The notes under the pieces are model-generated. The model was not told the DNA's origin. It saw only the letters and a program-made list of their open reading frames with translations, and searched no databases. Of a DNA stretch of 64,000 nt, positions 26,901 to 35,875 are shown piece by piece; positions within the stretch are counted from its first letter, which is position 1, and the number at the start of each line of letters is the position of its first letter. Origin of the DNA: Anaerolineae bacterium (GTDB lineage Bacteria > Chloroflexota > Anaerolineae > Anaerolineales > Anaerolineaceae); assembly GCA_013314735.1 (NCBI GenBank), contig JABUFD010000001.1:868001-932000 (forward strand), read 5' to 3'. The position numbers and the translations under genes were made by a program.

Positions 26901-27119
26901 ATGGATGCCAAAATCCGAAAGGCTGTTTGCGATAAAATTTACGAGCAATTTCCAGAAATGGCAGGGATAACGCCCAAAATACAACCGCGCCCGAACAATC
27001 AAGTCTTGATGATTTTCGAAACAAAGGTGACTGTAGGCACCGGACAAATGTTGAAGCGAGCAGTTCGTGTGGTCGTAGATGAAAAAGGGAAGGTTGTTAA
27101 GGTAACAACTTCACGTTAG
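26901..27119 (+). CDS. Small conserved-looking hypothetical protein
   Basis: 72 residues, 34 bases after the FtsZ paralog, with a GGGAG-type ribosome site and codon use like its neighbours. It is basic, with a helical start (AKIRKAVCDKIYEQFPEM) and two beta hairpins (QVLMIFETKVT, RAVRVVVDEKGKVVKVTTS). Family not recognised. Probably in the same transcript as the FtsZ paralog. Confidence 0.65.
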   Translation: MDAKIRKAVCDKIYEQFPEMAGITPKIQPRPNNQVLMIFETKVTVGTGQMLKRAVRVVVDEKGKVVKVTTSR

Positions 27120-27125
27120 CTCTGA

Positions 27126-27131
27126 TACAAT
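27126..27131 (+). promoter_or_regulatory. Extended -10 element, predicted leaderless promoter
   Basis: TGA-TACAAT ends seven bases before the ATG at 27139, with no ribosome-binding site between. This repeats the arrangement seen at 24322 and 61582. Confidence 0.5.
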
Positions 27132-27138
27132 TAGGCGT

Positions 27139-27768
27139 ATGCGGACGAAGTATGCCTATTTAATCCTTTTGATCGTCGCTGCCGTATTGTTGTTTGCGGC
27201 TGCTTTGGCCGGGATGTGCATATTTAGAATCGTTCCATTCTGGCAGATCCCATCTGCACAGGAGCAACAAACCTATCACTTGATTGTGGTTCAGACCGAT
27301 TCTTTATTTAATCAACCTCTCACATTTTTGGAGATGACCTCAGTTTATATCAGTCGTGAGGATAATTCGTTGTCGGTCATCGCTGATCAAACCAATGTTA
27401 TGACTGCACCGGATGCAGATATCGCCACATTCCGTTCGCCGGCTCAACTGGTTCGATATTTAGAACGATCACAGGTGACTGAAGAAGCGGATGCATTCCT
27501 CGTGGTAGACAGTGAGTGGCTGAATACTTTCTATTCTGTATATGAAAAATATAAAAACCATCCGGATTCATCAATGGATACTCAGATTTGTGAGATACTA
27601 CCGTTATTGACAGAGCCAGAATGGGATATGTTATTCGCTTCTGAAACCGGGAATAACTACCAGAACCCGTCAATTTTTCAAACGGTGAAGGAACTGACTC
27701 GCCCTTTTGATAATTGTTATTATGAATACAATGGTGATTCAACAGCTGGAGTGAATGATGGAAACTAA
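27139..27768 (+). CDS. Membrane-anchored extracytoplasmic protein of unknown function
   Basis: 209 residues. One N-terminal membrane helix (about 5-29) is followed by an extracytoplasmic domain. The start of that domain (YHLIVVQTDS, LEMTSVYISREDNSLSVI) faintly recalls the first strands of LytR-CpsA-Psr enzymes, but the family's conserved Arg and Asp residues are not evident, so this is not claimed. The protein overlaps trxB by 11 bases. Confidence 0.65.
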   Translation: MRTKYAYLILLIVAAVLLFAAALAGMCIFRIVPFWQIPSAQEQQTYHLIVVQTDSLFNQPLTFLEMTSVYISREDNSLSVIADQTNVMTAPDADIATFRSPAQLVRYLERSQVTEEADAFLVVDSEWLNTFYSVYEKYKNHPDSSMDTQICEILPLLTEPEWDMLFASETGNNYQNPSIFQTVKELTRPFDNCYYEYNGDSTAGVNDGN

Positions 27769-28741
27769 TCAATATTGCCCTGAAGGCAACCGTGAACAAA
27801 TTCAAACCCGTTTGCTGATCCTCGGTGGAGGGCCTGCCGGTTTTTCGGCCGCAATTTATGCGGCACGTGCTGAACTTACACCCATCCTGCTAACAGGTAC
27901 CGCGCTGGGAGGCCAGGCTGCTACCACTGACATGATTGAAAATTACCCAGGATTTCCTGAGGGAATCAACGGACTTGAGTTGGGTACTTTGTTTCAACAA
28001 CAAGCGGAACGGTTTGGCGCGCAGGTTGTTTATGACAGCATTACCAGCGTTGATTTTTCAGAGATTCCGTTCCGTTTGTGTACCTACGACAAAGAATACC
28101 TTGCCGAATCTGTTGTCATATCTACCGGTGCAAGACCCAACCATCTGAATGTTCCGGGGGAGACGGAATTGACTGGTAAAGGTGTATCTTATTGCGGTAC
28201 CTGCGATGGTTGGTTCTTCCGAGGGAAGCATGTGGTGGTTGTTGGAGGCGGCGACAGCGCTTTGGAAGAGGCATTGTTTTTAACACGATACGCCTCGAAA
28301 GTAACCGTGGTTCACCGACGAGATTCATTGCGTGCCGGAAAACTGTTGCAGAAACGGGCTTTCGGCAACCCGAAAATTGAGTTCATCTGGAACACCGTGC
28401 TGACCGAAATTGTTGGAGCAGGCGAGGTAAAACAGGTTGCGCTAAAGAATCTGGAAACCTGTGATGAACGCCTGTTTGATACGGATGGCGTTTTCATATT
28501 CATCGGGCATACCCCCAACGTTGGAATATTTGGCGGTCAACTGGCACTTGATGAAAATGGCTATATCCAAATCGATCGCTACATGCGCACCAGTATTCCC
28601 GGTGTTTTCGCTGGCGGCGAAGTTGCCGATCACCGTTATCGCCAGGTGATCACATCATCGGGGATGGGAGCGGCTGCGGCAATTGAGGCCATCAAATTCC
28701 TCGAAGAAAAAGAGACAGAAAAAGGGGAAACTGAACCCTGA
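27758..28741 (+). CDS. trxB: Thioredoxin reductase
   Basis: 327 residues; GGAG at 27748-27751 fits the second of two adjacent ATG codons best. FAD-binding motif LGGGPAGFSAAIYAARA near residue 24; NADPH-binding GGGDSALEEALFLTRYA near 165 with the HRR motif (VVHRRDS). The redox pair is CGTC, about residues 146-149, in SYCGTCDG, a variant of the usual CATC. C-terminal FAD motif GVFAGGEVAD. It transfers electrons from NADPH to thioredoxin in the cytoplasm; no thioredoxin gene is adjacent. The two ATG codons at 27755 and 27758 overlap the upstream gene. Confidence 0.93.
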   Translation: METNQYCPEGNREQIQTRLLILGGGPAGFSAAIYAARAELTPILLTGTALGGQAATTDMIENYPGFPEGINGLELGTLFQQQAERFGAQVVYDSITSVDFSEIPFRLCTYDKEYLAESVVISTGARPNHLNVPGETELTGKGVSYCGTCDGWFFRGKHVVVVGGGDSALEEALFLTRYASKVTVVHRRDSLRAGKLLQKRAFGNPKIEFIWNTVLTEIVGAGEVKQVALKNLETCDERLFDTDGVFIFIGHTPNVGIFGGQLALDENGYIQIDRYMRTSIPGVFAGGEVADHRYRQVITSSGMGAAAAIEAIKFLEEKETEKGETEP

Positions 28742-28796
28742 TTGGTATGTACTAACGTTGCCGGATGTGTCTCTTTGACCGCTACATGAATGAGAT

Positions 28797-28834
28797 AAGA
28801 CCTGGTTCCCTAATAAGAGAACCTGGTCTTCTTT
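28797..28834. terminator. Terminator between convergent trxB and deoB
   Basis: AAGACCTGGTTC and GAACCTGGTCTT pair over 12 positions with one central T-T mismatch, around a 10-base loop, followed by CTTTG on the plus strand. It lies between two convergent genes and may serve trxB. Confidence 0.6.
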
Positions 28835-28851
28835 GATCAATGTGCCCACAT

Positions 28852-30045
28852 TTATACAAAATATTCCTGGTTGGTGATGTCCATCAGGAAACTGGTGCCC
28901 GGTACTGGATGGGATAAAGCAAAATTTTCGGCAATTGTGGCAGCCACATCAGAAAAGGAGTTGCGATCTCCCAACCTGACCGCTCGTTTTACCTTCGGGC
29001 CGAAAACCAGGAGGGGGATATATTCACGGCTGTGGTCGGTGGAAGGGGTGGTTGGGTCAACGCCATGATCTGCCACGATCATTACGGCATCTCCCAGTTT
29101 GAGGTGTTGTTGAATGGTTGGGATGTAAGCATCAAATTTTTCGATCAAATTCGCATAGCCACGAACATCGTTTCGATGCCCGTATATCATGTCAAACTCT
29201 ATCAAATTCGATATTAATAATCCCGAAAAGTCTTCATCCAAAAAACGAATCCCAGCCTGGATGCTTTCGTTGTTATCGACGGTGTGATGTGAGTGGGTGA
29301 TGCCGCGATGGCCAAACAGGTCATCAATCTTTCCCGTCGCGTAGACAGAATACCCTGCAGCAACCAGGAGGTCAAGCAGGGTATGTGCCGGCGCAACAAG
29401 TGGGTAATCACGACGGTTGCTGGTTCTCCGGAAAGTTTCTTTTGTTTCACCAATGAACGGACGGGCAATTACTCTGCCAACTGCATGGTCGCCGGTAAGC
29501 AAATTGCGTGCGATCTGGCAAATTTCATATTGTTCTTCGATTGGGATGATCTGCTCGTTGGCAGCAATCTGGAATACAGAATCTGCTGAAGTATAAACAA
29601 TTAAATCGCCAGTTTCCAGGTGCTGTTCACCCAATTCTTTAATAATTTCTGTACCAGAAGCGGCCTTGTTGCCCAGAATTCCGCGGCCTGTGGCCTTTGA
29701 AAAGGGCCGCAATATTGATTCTGGAAATCCATTGGGGTAGGTTGGCATCGTTTTCTCAGTGATGACGCCCATCAACTCCCAATGACCAACGACAGAGCCT
29801 TTCCCCTTTGATTGTTCACGGCAGCGTCCATAAGCACCCACGGTGTCCGTTTTGGGAGTGACGCCCTCAATGCTGCTCAGGTTCCCTAAACCCAAACGCT
29901 GAAGGTTAGGCACATTCAAACCGCCTACCTGCGCGGCAGTATTCCCCAGTGAATTCGAACCTGCGTCACCATAATCGGCAGCGTCTGGCGCTTCGCCGAC
30001 ACCTACGCCATCCAGCACGATTACAAAAAAGCGATCAAATATCAT
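28852..30045 (-). CDS. deoB: Phosphopentomutase
   Basis: 397 residues, the normal family length. It interconverts ribose-1-phosphate (or deoxyribose-1-phosphate) and the 5-phosphate, linking nucleoside breakdown to the pentose phosphate pathway. Alkaline-phosphatase superfamily motifs: VIVLDGVGVGEAPDAADYGD at the N-terminus (metal Asp), GSNSLGN (phosphorylated Thr follows in NTAAQ), HWELMG, and C-terminal VADHGVDPTTPSTDHSRE with the second set of metal ligands. AGAGGA precedes the ATG. The MTA phosphorylase gene at 34330 also produces a pentose-1-phosphate derivative, but the two genes are separate. Confidence 0.96.
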   Translation of the reverse strand: MIFDRFFVIVLDGVGVGEAPDAADYGDAGSNSLGNTAAQVGGLNVPNLQRLGLGNLSSIEGVTPKTDTVGAYGRCREQSKGKGSVVGHWELMGVITEKTMPTYPNGFPESILRPFSKATGRGILGNKAASGTEIIKELGEQHLETGDLIVYTSADSVFQIAANEQIIPIEEQYEICQIARNLLTGDHAVGRVIARPFIGETKETFRRTSNRRDYPLVAPAHTLLDLLVAAGYSVYATGKIDDLFGHRGITHSHHTVDNNESIQAGIRFLDEDFSGLLISNLIEFDMIYGHRNDVRGYANLIEKFDAYIPTIQQHLKLGDAVMIVADHGVDPTTPSTDHSREYIPLLVFGPKVKRAVRLGDRNSFSDVAATIAENFALSHPVPGTSFLMDITNQEYFV

Positions 30046-30118
30046 GTAGTTATCCTCTTTGTGTTCTTATCATTGATTATACCGAATGTATAATCTCATT
30101 TCCTGGAAGTTAATCGGT

Positions 30119-30147
30119 TTGGTAAACCACCATCAAGGCATTACAAT
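30119..30147 (+). promoter_or_regulatory. Promoter with -10 six bases before a start codon
   Basis: TTGGTA (30119-30124) and TACAAT (30142-30147) are separated by 17 bases. The ATG of the CapA-type gene follows only six bases later with no ribosome-binding site, so the transcript is predicted to be leaderless or nearly so. A second TATAAT lies at 30089-30094 and could give a longer leader. Confidence 0.6.
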
Positions 30148-30153
30148 AACCAT

Positions 30154-31890
30154 ATGAAAACGCAAAACACATCCAGGATTGTGACCAAAACAGTAATGCT
30201 GTTTCTGGTAATTGGCACAATAGCGGTGAGTGTGGCTGGATGTCAGCAGGAACCCGAATCCCATATGCCGAAATTCATCGATATAAAAACACCAGTGACA
30301 CAAACCGCTGACGATGTTTTGCCTACACAAGAGCCTTTCATGGCAAAGACAAACGATGAGACTGATCCAGCCAAAAGTGTGGATGCGATTGCTTTTGATG
30401 TGAGATTCCCTGAGATGCTGGTAAGTTTTTTATCAGGCTTCACGGTTACCGGGCCAGAGACGGAAGGGAGTGTGCGATTTTCCGTTCGGGAACCGCTGGA
30501 TGATCGTGTCATCGTTTGGAAAGGTGATTGGATTTATGCAGCAGCCACCGCATTTCCGACAATTCGTGACGATATAACCAGCATGGAGCTGCGCTCAATT
30601 TGGAGCGGTACATGTGGTTCAGGTTGTCCATTTAAGCAAATATATGTCAGTGTTGAAACATCCAGAATGATTTCAAGCATTTGGGGGGTGGGCGGGGAAA
30701 CTGTGGCTATACTGGATCAAGATCAAATTACCGACCAACTCTGGCAGGATGGAAGTGCAGTGGCGTTGGTTCCGTTCGATCGAATCGAACCCCAACAAAA
30801 AATCTTATCGGTGGATGGAATTCATCCCCTGGAGCGGGGATTGGACCTCGATTCGTATGCTTTGGTCATTCCTCTTATGGGTTCAGTCAGTAGCGATCAA
30901 ACACAGTTATCCAGCGAATTAATGGCTGCGCTCGCCAACCTGCCGAACACCAACCGCGATGAAAGGTATCTGTCGAATGTGATGATGACTGGGGTCACAG
31001 CCCTTGTTCGTGATACGGCGAAGGGTATGTTGGAATTGGGGGTTGATTACCCGGCAAATGATATCGGGGCACTACTGGTCGGGGCAGACATAACGCATAT
31101 ATCGAATGAAGTGTCATTCGATGAAAACTGCCCCATCAGCCGGGGTACTTTCAGCCCTTCGCGTTTCTGTACTCCTCCAGAATTTTTCGATTTACTGCTT
31201 GCGACTGATATTGATGTTGTGGAATTAACCGGTAATCACTTGTTGGATTATGGAGAATCCCCATTTCTTAACACATTACAGATGTACCGGGATTCAGGAA
31301 TCCAGGTGTATGGGGCTGGAGAAAATTTGGCCGAAGCACGAAAACCTTTGCTTATCAATGATCACGGAAATTTGATTGCCTTTGTGGGATGCAATACTGC
31401 AGGCCCACAAGAGGTTTATGCAGACGATAACCTTCCTGGTACAGCGGCCTGTGACATGGCTTGGTTACTGCAGGAGATAACTGCTTTACGATCGCAGGGA
31501 TACCTGGTGATTGTGACCTTCCAGTACTATGAATCATGCCAGATGGAGCCAATGTCAGGGCAAAAAGTGGATTTTTCTGCGGCAGCAGAAGCAGGTGCAG
31601 TAATTGTCAGCGGAAGCCAGGCCCACTGTCCTCAGGCGATGACCTTCAATCACGGCAGTTTTATTCATTATGGCCTGGGTAACCTGTTCTTTGACCAGAT
31701 GTGGACAGCATATCGCCCGGCATTTCTGGATGTTCACACCATATATAATGGGAGATATATCAATACACGCCTGGTGACGACCATGCTGGAGGAGGCGATG
31801 CGCCCGAGACTGATGGACAAAGAAGAGCGATCTCACTTTCTTGAACAAATTTTCTCAATGTGTGAATGGGGAGGATCGGAAAACGAATGA
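30154..31890 (+). CDS. CapA-family lipoprotein with N-terminal phosphate-binding-protein-like domain (copy 2)
   Basis: 578 residues. The signal peptide ends in VAGC, a lipobox. Residues about 95-265 resemble a phosphate-binding protein domain: WIYAAATAFPTIRDDITSME is the usual 'vaPF-PTiaDdv' region. The CapA part (about 270-578) shows MMTGVTALVRDTA, THISNEVSF, ELTGNHLLDYG, FVGCNTAGP, VSGSQAHCPQ and IHYGLGNLFFDQ. As in copies 1 and 3, the metal-binding GD motif of classical CapA is missing and HWG-type residues read FQYYES. Expected at the outer surface of the membrane. It overlaps copy 3 by ATGA, so the pair is probably co-translated. Confidence 0.85.
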   Translation: MKTQNTSRIVTKTVMLFLVIGTIAVSVAGCQQEPESHMPKFIDIKTPVTQTADDVLPTQEPFMAKTNDETDPAKSVDAIAFDVRFPEMLVSFLSGFTVTGPETEGSVRFSVREPLDDRVIVWKGDWIYAAATAFPTIRDDITSMELRSIWSGTCGSGCPFKQIYVSVETSRMISSIWGVGGETVAILDQDQITDQLWQDGSAVALVPFDRIEPQQKILSVDGIHPLERGLDLDSYALVIPLMGSVSSDQTQLSSELMAALANLPNTNRDERYLSNVMMTGVTALVRDTAKGMLELGVDYPANDIGALLVGADITHISNEVSFDENCPISRGTFSPSRFCTPPEFFDLLLATDIDVVELTGNHLLDYGESPFLNTLQMYRDSGIQVYGAGENLAEARKPLLINDHGNLIAFVGCNTAGPQEVYADDNLPGTAACDMAWLLQEITALRSQGYLVIVTFQYYESCQMEPMSGQKVDFSAAAEAGAVIVSGSQAHCPQAMTFNHGSFIHYGLGNLFFDQMWTAYRPAFLDVHTIYNGRYINTRLVTTMLEEAMRPRLMDKEERSHFLEQIFSMCEWGGSENE

Positions 31891-33641
31891 TAGGCTATCC
31901 GATTAAGAAAATGGCAGTCAGCTTCTGGATCCTCTTACTATTCTCCGCATGCCTCCAAACCACTCTGACACCGCCTGAAGGTGGAGAACTCCCTCCAGAA
32001 GAGGTGTGGACTTACGCATCCGGCAAGCCACTCAACATCACGGCTACACCTTTTCAACCCGAAGATATCACCAGCGTTGATTATGGGGAGGCCGATGGTC
32101 AGACTGAAGAAAGACAAAGCACAGAGGAAACGGCTGAAGTGCCAGTGATCGGGGAGGACATACATGTGTATATCAGCAGTTCTGTTCCCCAAGGATTAAG
32201 GGATGCATTGCTTACAGCGAGGCCGGAGGTGGTCGAGGGTTCGCAAATGGATTCCAATAACCAGCTGGTTCATGGCGATGAATGCATATCACCCAGTCTG
32301 TGGGTGTATACCGCGGTTGTTCCATTCCCCAATACGATAGATTCGGTCAGTATGAATGATCTCCAATTGTTGTGGCGGGGCGAGACCCCTGCTGGCCTCG
32401 CTGGATTTGTCCTGGCGATCTCGCCGGCAACCGAAGCCTTACTTGTTGAAACCTGGGGGGAACCATCGAGGGGAGACTATATGGTCGTTCCTGCTGATGA
32501 ACTGGTTGATTATGCCTGGGCAAGCAAGCATGTGATGAGCTTGGTTCCGTTCGATGAATTAAACCCACGCTGGAAAGTGCTTTCTGTTGATGGAAGTTCG
32601 CCGTTGGACCAGCAATTTGATCCAGCGAGGGATCCACTGACGTTTTCTTTTTGCCTGGTGGGTTCAATGGGCACAAATGCCACAGGTCCTGATCTACCTT
32701 TGACCAACCGTGATCCAGGAAAACTTACCAGCATAATGATGACCGGTGTTACAGCACTGGTAAGAGCAACTGCACATCGGATGGAGACCCATGGAATTCA
32801 CTATCCAACTGATGAAATAGCACCTTTACTATTGGACGCAGATTTTACACATATCAGCAACGAGGTCGCATTTGCAGAAGGCTGCCCATATCCTGATCCG
32901 TATCAAGCTGATCTGCGATTTTGTAGTGATCCAAAATATTTTGAACTGCTGGAGTATCTCGATATCGATATCATCGAATTAACCGGTAACCATATTCAAG
33001 ACTGGTCACGTGAAGACTTTGTCAACACACTGATCATGTATGAAAATGCCGGCATGTTGTATTATGGCGGTGGAAGGAACGCGGAAGCGGCCGGTAAACC
33101 TTTGTTGTTGGAGCACAATGGGAATAAAATTGCTTTTGTAGGTTGTAATGCAGTCGGACCGCCTGGGGCGTGGGCAGGAGAGAGCACTTCAGGAAATCTG
33201 CCATGCGGTGACTACGAATGGATTCGAAACCTCGTGCAGGACCTCGTGGATGAGGGGTATTTACCCATTGTCACCCTGCAACATAATGAATTCTATTCGT
33301 TGATGAAAACCGGACCACAGATACGTGATTTTAATCCACTGGCCGAAGCGGGAGCTGTAATTGTCAGCGGCAGCCAGGCGCATTATCCAAATCCTTTTGG
33401 TTTTGTGGGAGACCATTTCATCCATTATGGGCTTGGAAACCTGTTTTTCGACCAGATGGATGCATATGTGGCATTTGGCATCCAGCGCCAATTTGTTGAT
33501 CGCCATTTTTTTTACAATGGTGAATATATCGGTACGCAAATATTCACTTTGTACCTGGAAGACTTTGCACAACCGCGGCTGATGACCCCGGAAGAACGGG
33601 AAGCATTCCTGACAGAGGCGTTCCTGGCAAGTGGATGGTAA
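31887..33641 (+). CDS. CapA-family lipoprotein with N-terminal phosphate-binding-protein-like domain (copy 3)
   Basis: 584 residues from the ATG that overlaps the stop of copy 2; an in-frame ATG at 31866 would add seven residues before the signal peptide. Lipobox FSAC. Same two-part layout: binding-protein-like domain (WVYTAVVPFPNTIDSVSMND) and CapA domain (MMTGVTALVRATA, THISNEVAF, ELTGNHIQDWS, FVGCNAVGP, LQHNEFY, VSGSQAHYPN, IHYGLGNLFFDQ). The Ser-Asn-Glu and Gly-Asn-His residues that line the metal site in CapA are kept. The tandem with copy 2 suggests duplication followed by divergence. Function unknown; an envelope polymer role is the family guess. Confidence 0.85.
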   Translation: MIGYPIKKMAVSFWILLLFSACLQTTLTPPEGGELPPEEVWTYASGKPLNITATPFQPEDITSVDYGEADGQTEERQSTEETAEVPVIGEDIHVYISSSVPQGLRDALLTARPEVVEGSQMDSNNQLVHGDECISPSLWVYTAVVPFPNTIDSVSMNDLQLLWRGETPAGLAGFVLAISPATEALLVETWGEPSRGDYMVVPADELVDYAWASKHVMSLVPFDELNPRWKVLSVDGSSPLDQQFDPARDPLTFSFCLVGSMGTNATGPDLPLTNRDPGKLTSIMMTGVTALVRATAHRMETHGIHYPTDEIAPLLLDADFTHISNEVAFAEGCPYPDPYQADLRFCSDPKYFELLEYLDIDIIELTGNHIQDWSREDFVNTLIMYENAGMLYYGGGRNAEAAGKPLLLEHNGNKIAFVGCNAVGPPGAWAGESTSGNLPCGDYEWIRNLVQDLVDEGYLPIVTLQHNEFYSLMKTGPQIRDFNPLAEAGAVIVSGSQAHYPNPFGFVGDHFIHYGLGNLFFDQMDAYVAFGIQRQFVDRHFFYNGEYIGTQIFTLYLEDFAQPRLMTPEEREAFLTEAFLASGW

Positions 33642-33664
33642 AAACCGAGAATGAGGAAAGTATG

Positions 33665-34321
33665 ATGAAGATAATTGATGTCTCTCTGCCAATCTGCTCT
33701 GAAATGGTTGTGTGGGAAGGTGACCCCAAGCCGAGGATACACCACGACACAACGATTGCAGAGCAGGGAACCATCCAGGTTTCATCCATCTGTATGGGGG
33801 GGCATACCGGAACACATATTGATGCCCCGGCACATTTTATTCCCGGGGGAAACGGGATTGATCAATTGCCGGTATCACTCCTGGTCGGCTCGGTACAGGT
33901 AATCAAAGTAGATGACGAAAATGGCCTGGTTTCTTCACAACATATTCGAGAACAGGTCCAGTTCCCGATACCACTTCGTGTATTACTAAAAACCCAAAAT
34001 TCTAACGAAGGATTGCTTGATGCTCCTGATTTTTCGAGGCAATATGTAGCGTTGAGTCTCGAAGCGGCAGAATACCTTGTCGCCGCCGGGGTAAAGGTTG
34101 TCGGAATCGATTACCTTTCGATTGCGCCTTTTGATGATGTTTATCCTGTCCATCAAAAATTGCTGCAGGAAGATGTTGTTATCATTGAGGGTTTGGACCT
34201 GCGAGGAGTGCGCCCCGGTATTTATACCCTGGTCGCACTGCCGTTAAAAATTATTAACGCAGACGGTTCACCGGCACGGGTGTTGTTGCTGGGTGAGGAA
34301 TGGCCGGAAGCTGGTGATTGA
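33665..34321 (+). CDS. Cyclase/kynurenine-formamidase-family metal hydrolase
   Basis: 218 residues; the ATG at 33665 (or 33662) follows GAGGAAAG. The family's zinc motif is clear: HTGTHIDAPAHF (HxGTHxDxPxH) near residue 50. Further conserved parts are ISLPICSEM-like VSLPICSEMVVWEGDP at the N-terminus and GIDYLSIAPFDD near 155, followed by VHQKLLQEDVVIIEGLDL. Members hydrolyse N-formylkynurenine or cyclic amides and related compounds. No tryptophan-degradation genes are nearby, so the substrate is open. It starts 23 bases after CapA copy 3. Confidence 0.88.
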   Translation: MKIIDVSLPICSEMVVWEGDPKPRIHHDTTIAEQGTIQVSSICMGGHTGTHIDAPAHFIPGGNGIDQLPVSLLVGSVQVIKVDDENGLVSSQHIREQVQFPIPLRVLLKTQNSNEGLLDAPDFSRQYVALSLEAAEYLVAAGVKVVGIDYLSIAPFDDVYPVHQKLLQEDVVIIEGLDLRGVRPGIYTLVALPLKIINADGSPARVLLLGEEWPEAGD

Positions 34322-34329
34322 CGTCAGCC

Positions 34330-35196
34330 TCAATGATCGAGATACTGGTCGGTCAGAATACCCATCTTGCGTTTTGTCTCTGGAGGGATTGCTTCTTTGG
34401 CTGTCATGATGGCGTCACGGATAGCACCCTGGCAGGTGTGGGTTGGATCAATGATGGCCGCTAACTTTTCGATGGCATTTTGCGCATATGCAGTATTCTG
34501 TCGTAGAACAGCAATGACCTTGTCGACTGTAACAGGCTCCTCACTCTGGTGCCAGACATCGTAATCTGTTACATGTGCCATAGTGGTGTAACATAATTCA
34601 GCCTCTTTTGCGAGAAAAGCTTCTGGGCAGGCAGTCATCCCGATCAAAGACATCCCCCAGGAACGAAACACCCTGGATTCTGCTCGTGTTGAAAAACGAG
34701 GGCCCTCAATGGTAATCAGTGTACCTCCGAGTCTGACTGGGGCACCGACAGATTCGACGGCCTGAAATACCTGGGACGAGAGTTGGGAGCAGTATGGGTC
34801 AGCCACAGACACGTGACCAACCAATCCATCGCCAAAAAAAGATTGTTTCCGAGTGTCACGGGTGAAATCAAACAATTGGTCGGGTATCACAATTGTGCCG
34901 GGGGAGTATTCCTCCTGCAATGAGCCCACCGCACTGATGCTAACGATTTTCTTTACACCGATCATCTTCATTGCGAATATGTTCGCCCGATAATTGACTT
35001 CTCCAGGCAGGAGAAAATGACCAATGCCGTGCCTCGCGAGGAATGCGACCCTGGTGTTGCCGATGGTTCCAATTGTGATAGGACTGCTGGGTTTTCCGTA
35101 AGGGGTATCGAGGTCTATCACTTCAGATTCTTGTAATTGTTCCATATTGTACACACCGGATCCCCCGATGATGCCCAGGAATGGTTTACTGTTCAT
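34330..35196 (-). CDS. mtnP: S-methyl-5'-thioadenosine phosphorylase
   Basis: 288 residues; the ATG at 35196 follows AAAGGAAAA, and longer upstream starts lack a ribosome site. Phosphate-binding IIGGSGVYNM near the N-terminus, RHGIGH, NYRANIFAMK, and LIGMTACPEAFLAKE match the trimeric purine phosphorylase family (MTAP/PNP-II). It cleaves methylthioadenosine from polyamine or homoserine lactone synthesis into adenine and methylthioribose-1-phosphate for methionine salvage. Other salvage genes are not in the window. The related 6-oxopurine phosphorylase function cannot be ruled out by eye. Confidence 0.9.
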   Translation of the reverse strand: MNSKPFLGIIGGSGVYNMEQLQESEVIDLDTPYGKPSSPITIGTIGNTRVAFLARHGIGHFLLPGEVNYRANIFAMKMIGVKKIVSISAVGSLQEEYSPGTIVIPDQLFDFTRDTRKQSFFGDGLVGHVSVADPYCSQLSSQVFQAVESVGAPVRLGGTLITIEGPRFSTRAESRVFRSWGMSLIGMTACPEAFLAKEAELCYTTMAHVTDYDVWHQSEEPVTVDKVIAVLRQNTAYAQNAIEKLAAIIDPTHTCQGAIRDAIMTAKEAIPPETKRKMGILTDQYLDH

Positions 35197-35273
35197 TGGT
35201 TTTCCTTTCTGTCTGTCCAGGTTTGATAGGGGTTGACCAAAATCAAAGTTACTCACATTTGGTAAGTGACAAG

Positions 35274-35774
35274 TCACTGCTCTATAACAGAATCACAGGC
35301 GACCGGAAAGAAATCCGCATGAATGCACCGCTGCAAATCTACGGGATTAATCTCGATCTGATACCCGCGCTGCCCGGCTGAGATGATGATTGCATCCAGA
35401 GAAAGGGCTGATTCATCAATGATAAAGCGGAAGCCTTTGTTTAACAATGCCAACGGAGAGATGCCTCCCACGCGCAAACCGGTTAATTGTTCTGCCTCAT
35501 CTTGTGTTGTCAGGTGTATCTTCTTTACCGAAAGGACGACCGCAGTCTTTTTTAGGTCAACGGTCTGGTGTGCCGACACATTCACCAATACCTTATTAGG
35601 TTTCGGTTGTTCGTGTTTAATCACAATTGATTTAAACACCATTGCAGGATCCATCCGGAGGATCTCAGCCACCTCAACAGCACTTAACTTGCTTTCAGTG
35701 TTGAGGGTGTGGAGCTTGAAATGGATCTCATTTTGTTTCAGATAGCGTACGACGTTATTTTGTAATTTTTCCAT
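35274..35774 (-). CDS. ybaK: YbaK/EbsC-type aminoacyl-tRNA deacylase (Cys-tRNA(Pro) editing)
   Basis: 166 residues. N-terminal helical start and KSIVIKHEQ near residue 47, with the catalytic Lys of the YbaK fold; VGGISPLALLNKGF near 105 is the conserved G-GxxSP motif; C-terminal IIISAGQRGYQIEINP closes the pocket. The enzyme removes Cys mischarged on tRNA-Pro. It lies upstream of mtnP with a 77-base gap and is divergent from secG. I see no Shine-Dalgarno sequence before the ATG. Confidence 0.92.
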   Translation of the reverse strand: MEKLQNNVVRYLKQNEIHFKLHTLNTESKLSAVEVAEILRMDPAMVFKSIVIKHEQPKPNKVLVNVSAHQTVDLKKTAVVLSVKKIHLTTQDEAEQLTGLRVGGISPLALLNKGFRFIIDESALSLDAIIISAGQRGYQIEINPVDLQRCIHADFFPVACDSVIEQ

Positions 35775-35810
35775 TGCAGAGCAGTTGGTTTTGTGTATGT
35801 TGAATGCATG

Positions 35811-35839
35811 TTGACGGATGGTGTATGGGGCTTTATAAT
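35811..35839 (+). promoter_or_regulatory. Strong sigma-70-type promoter of secG
   Basis: TTGACG (35811-35816), a 17-base spacer and TATAAT (35834-35839). Transcription should start near 35846, about 30 bases before the secG ATG. Confidence 0.8.
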
Positions 35840-35875
35840 GATGATTGCTTAATTACCAGGAGGTCATGTTCACAT

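Noticed and set aside
27139-27768. Assignment of the membrane-anchored protein to the LytR-CpsA-Psr family
   Set aside because: The first strands look similar, but the conserved Arg and Asp residues of that family are not visible and the protein is too short.
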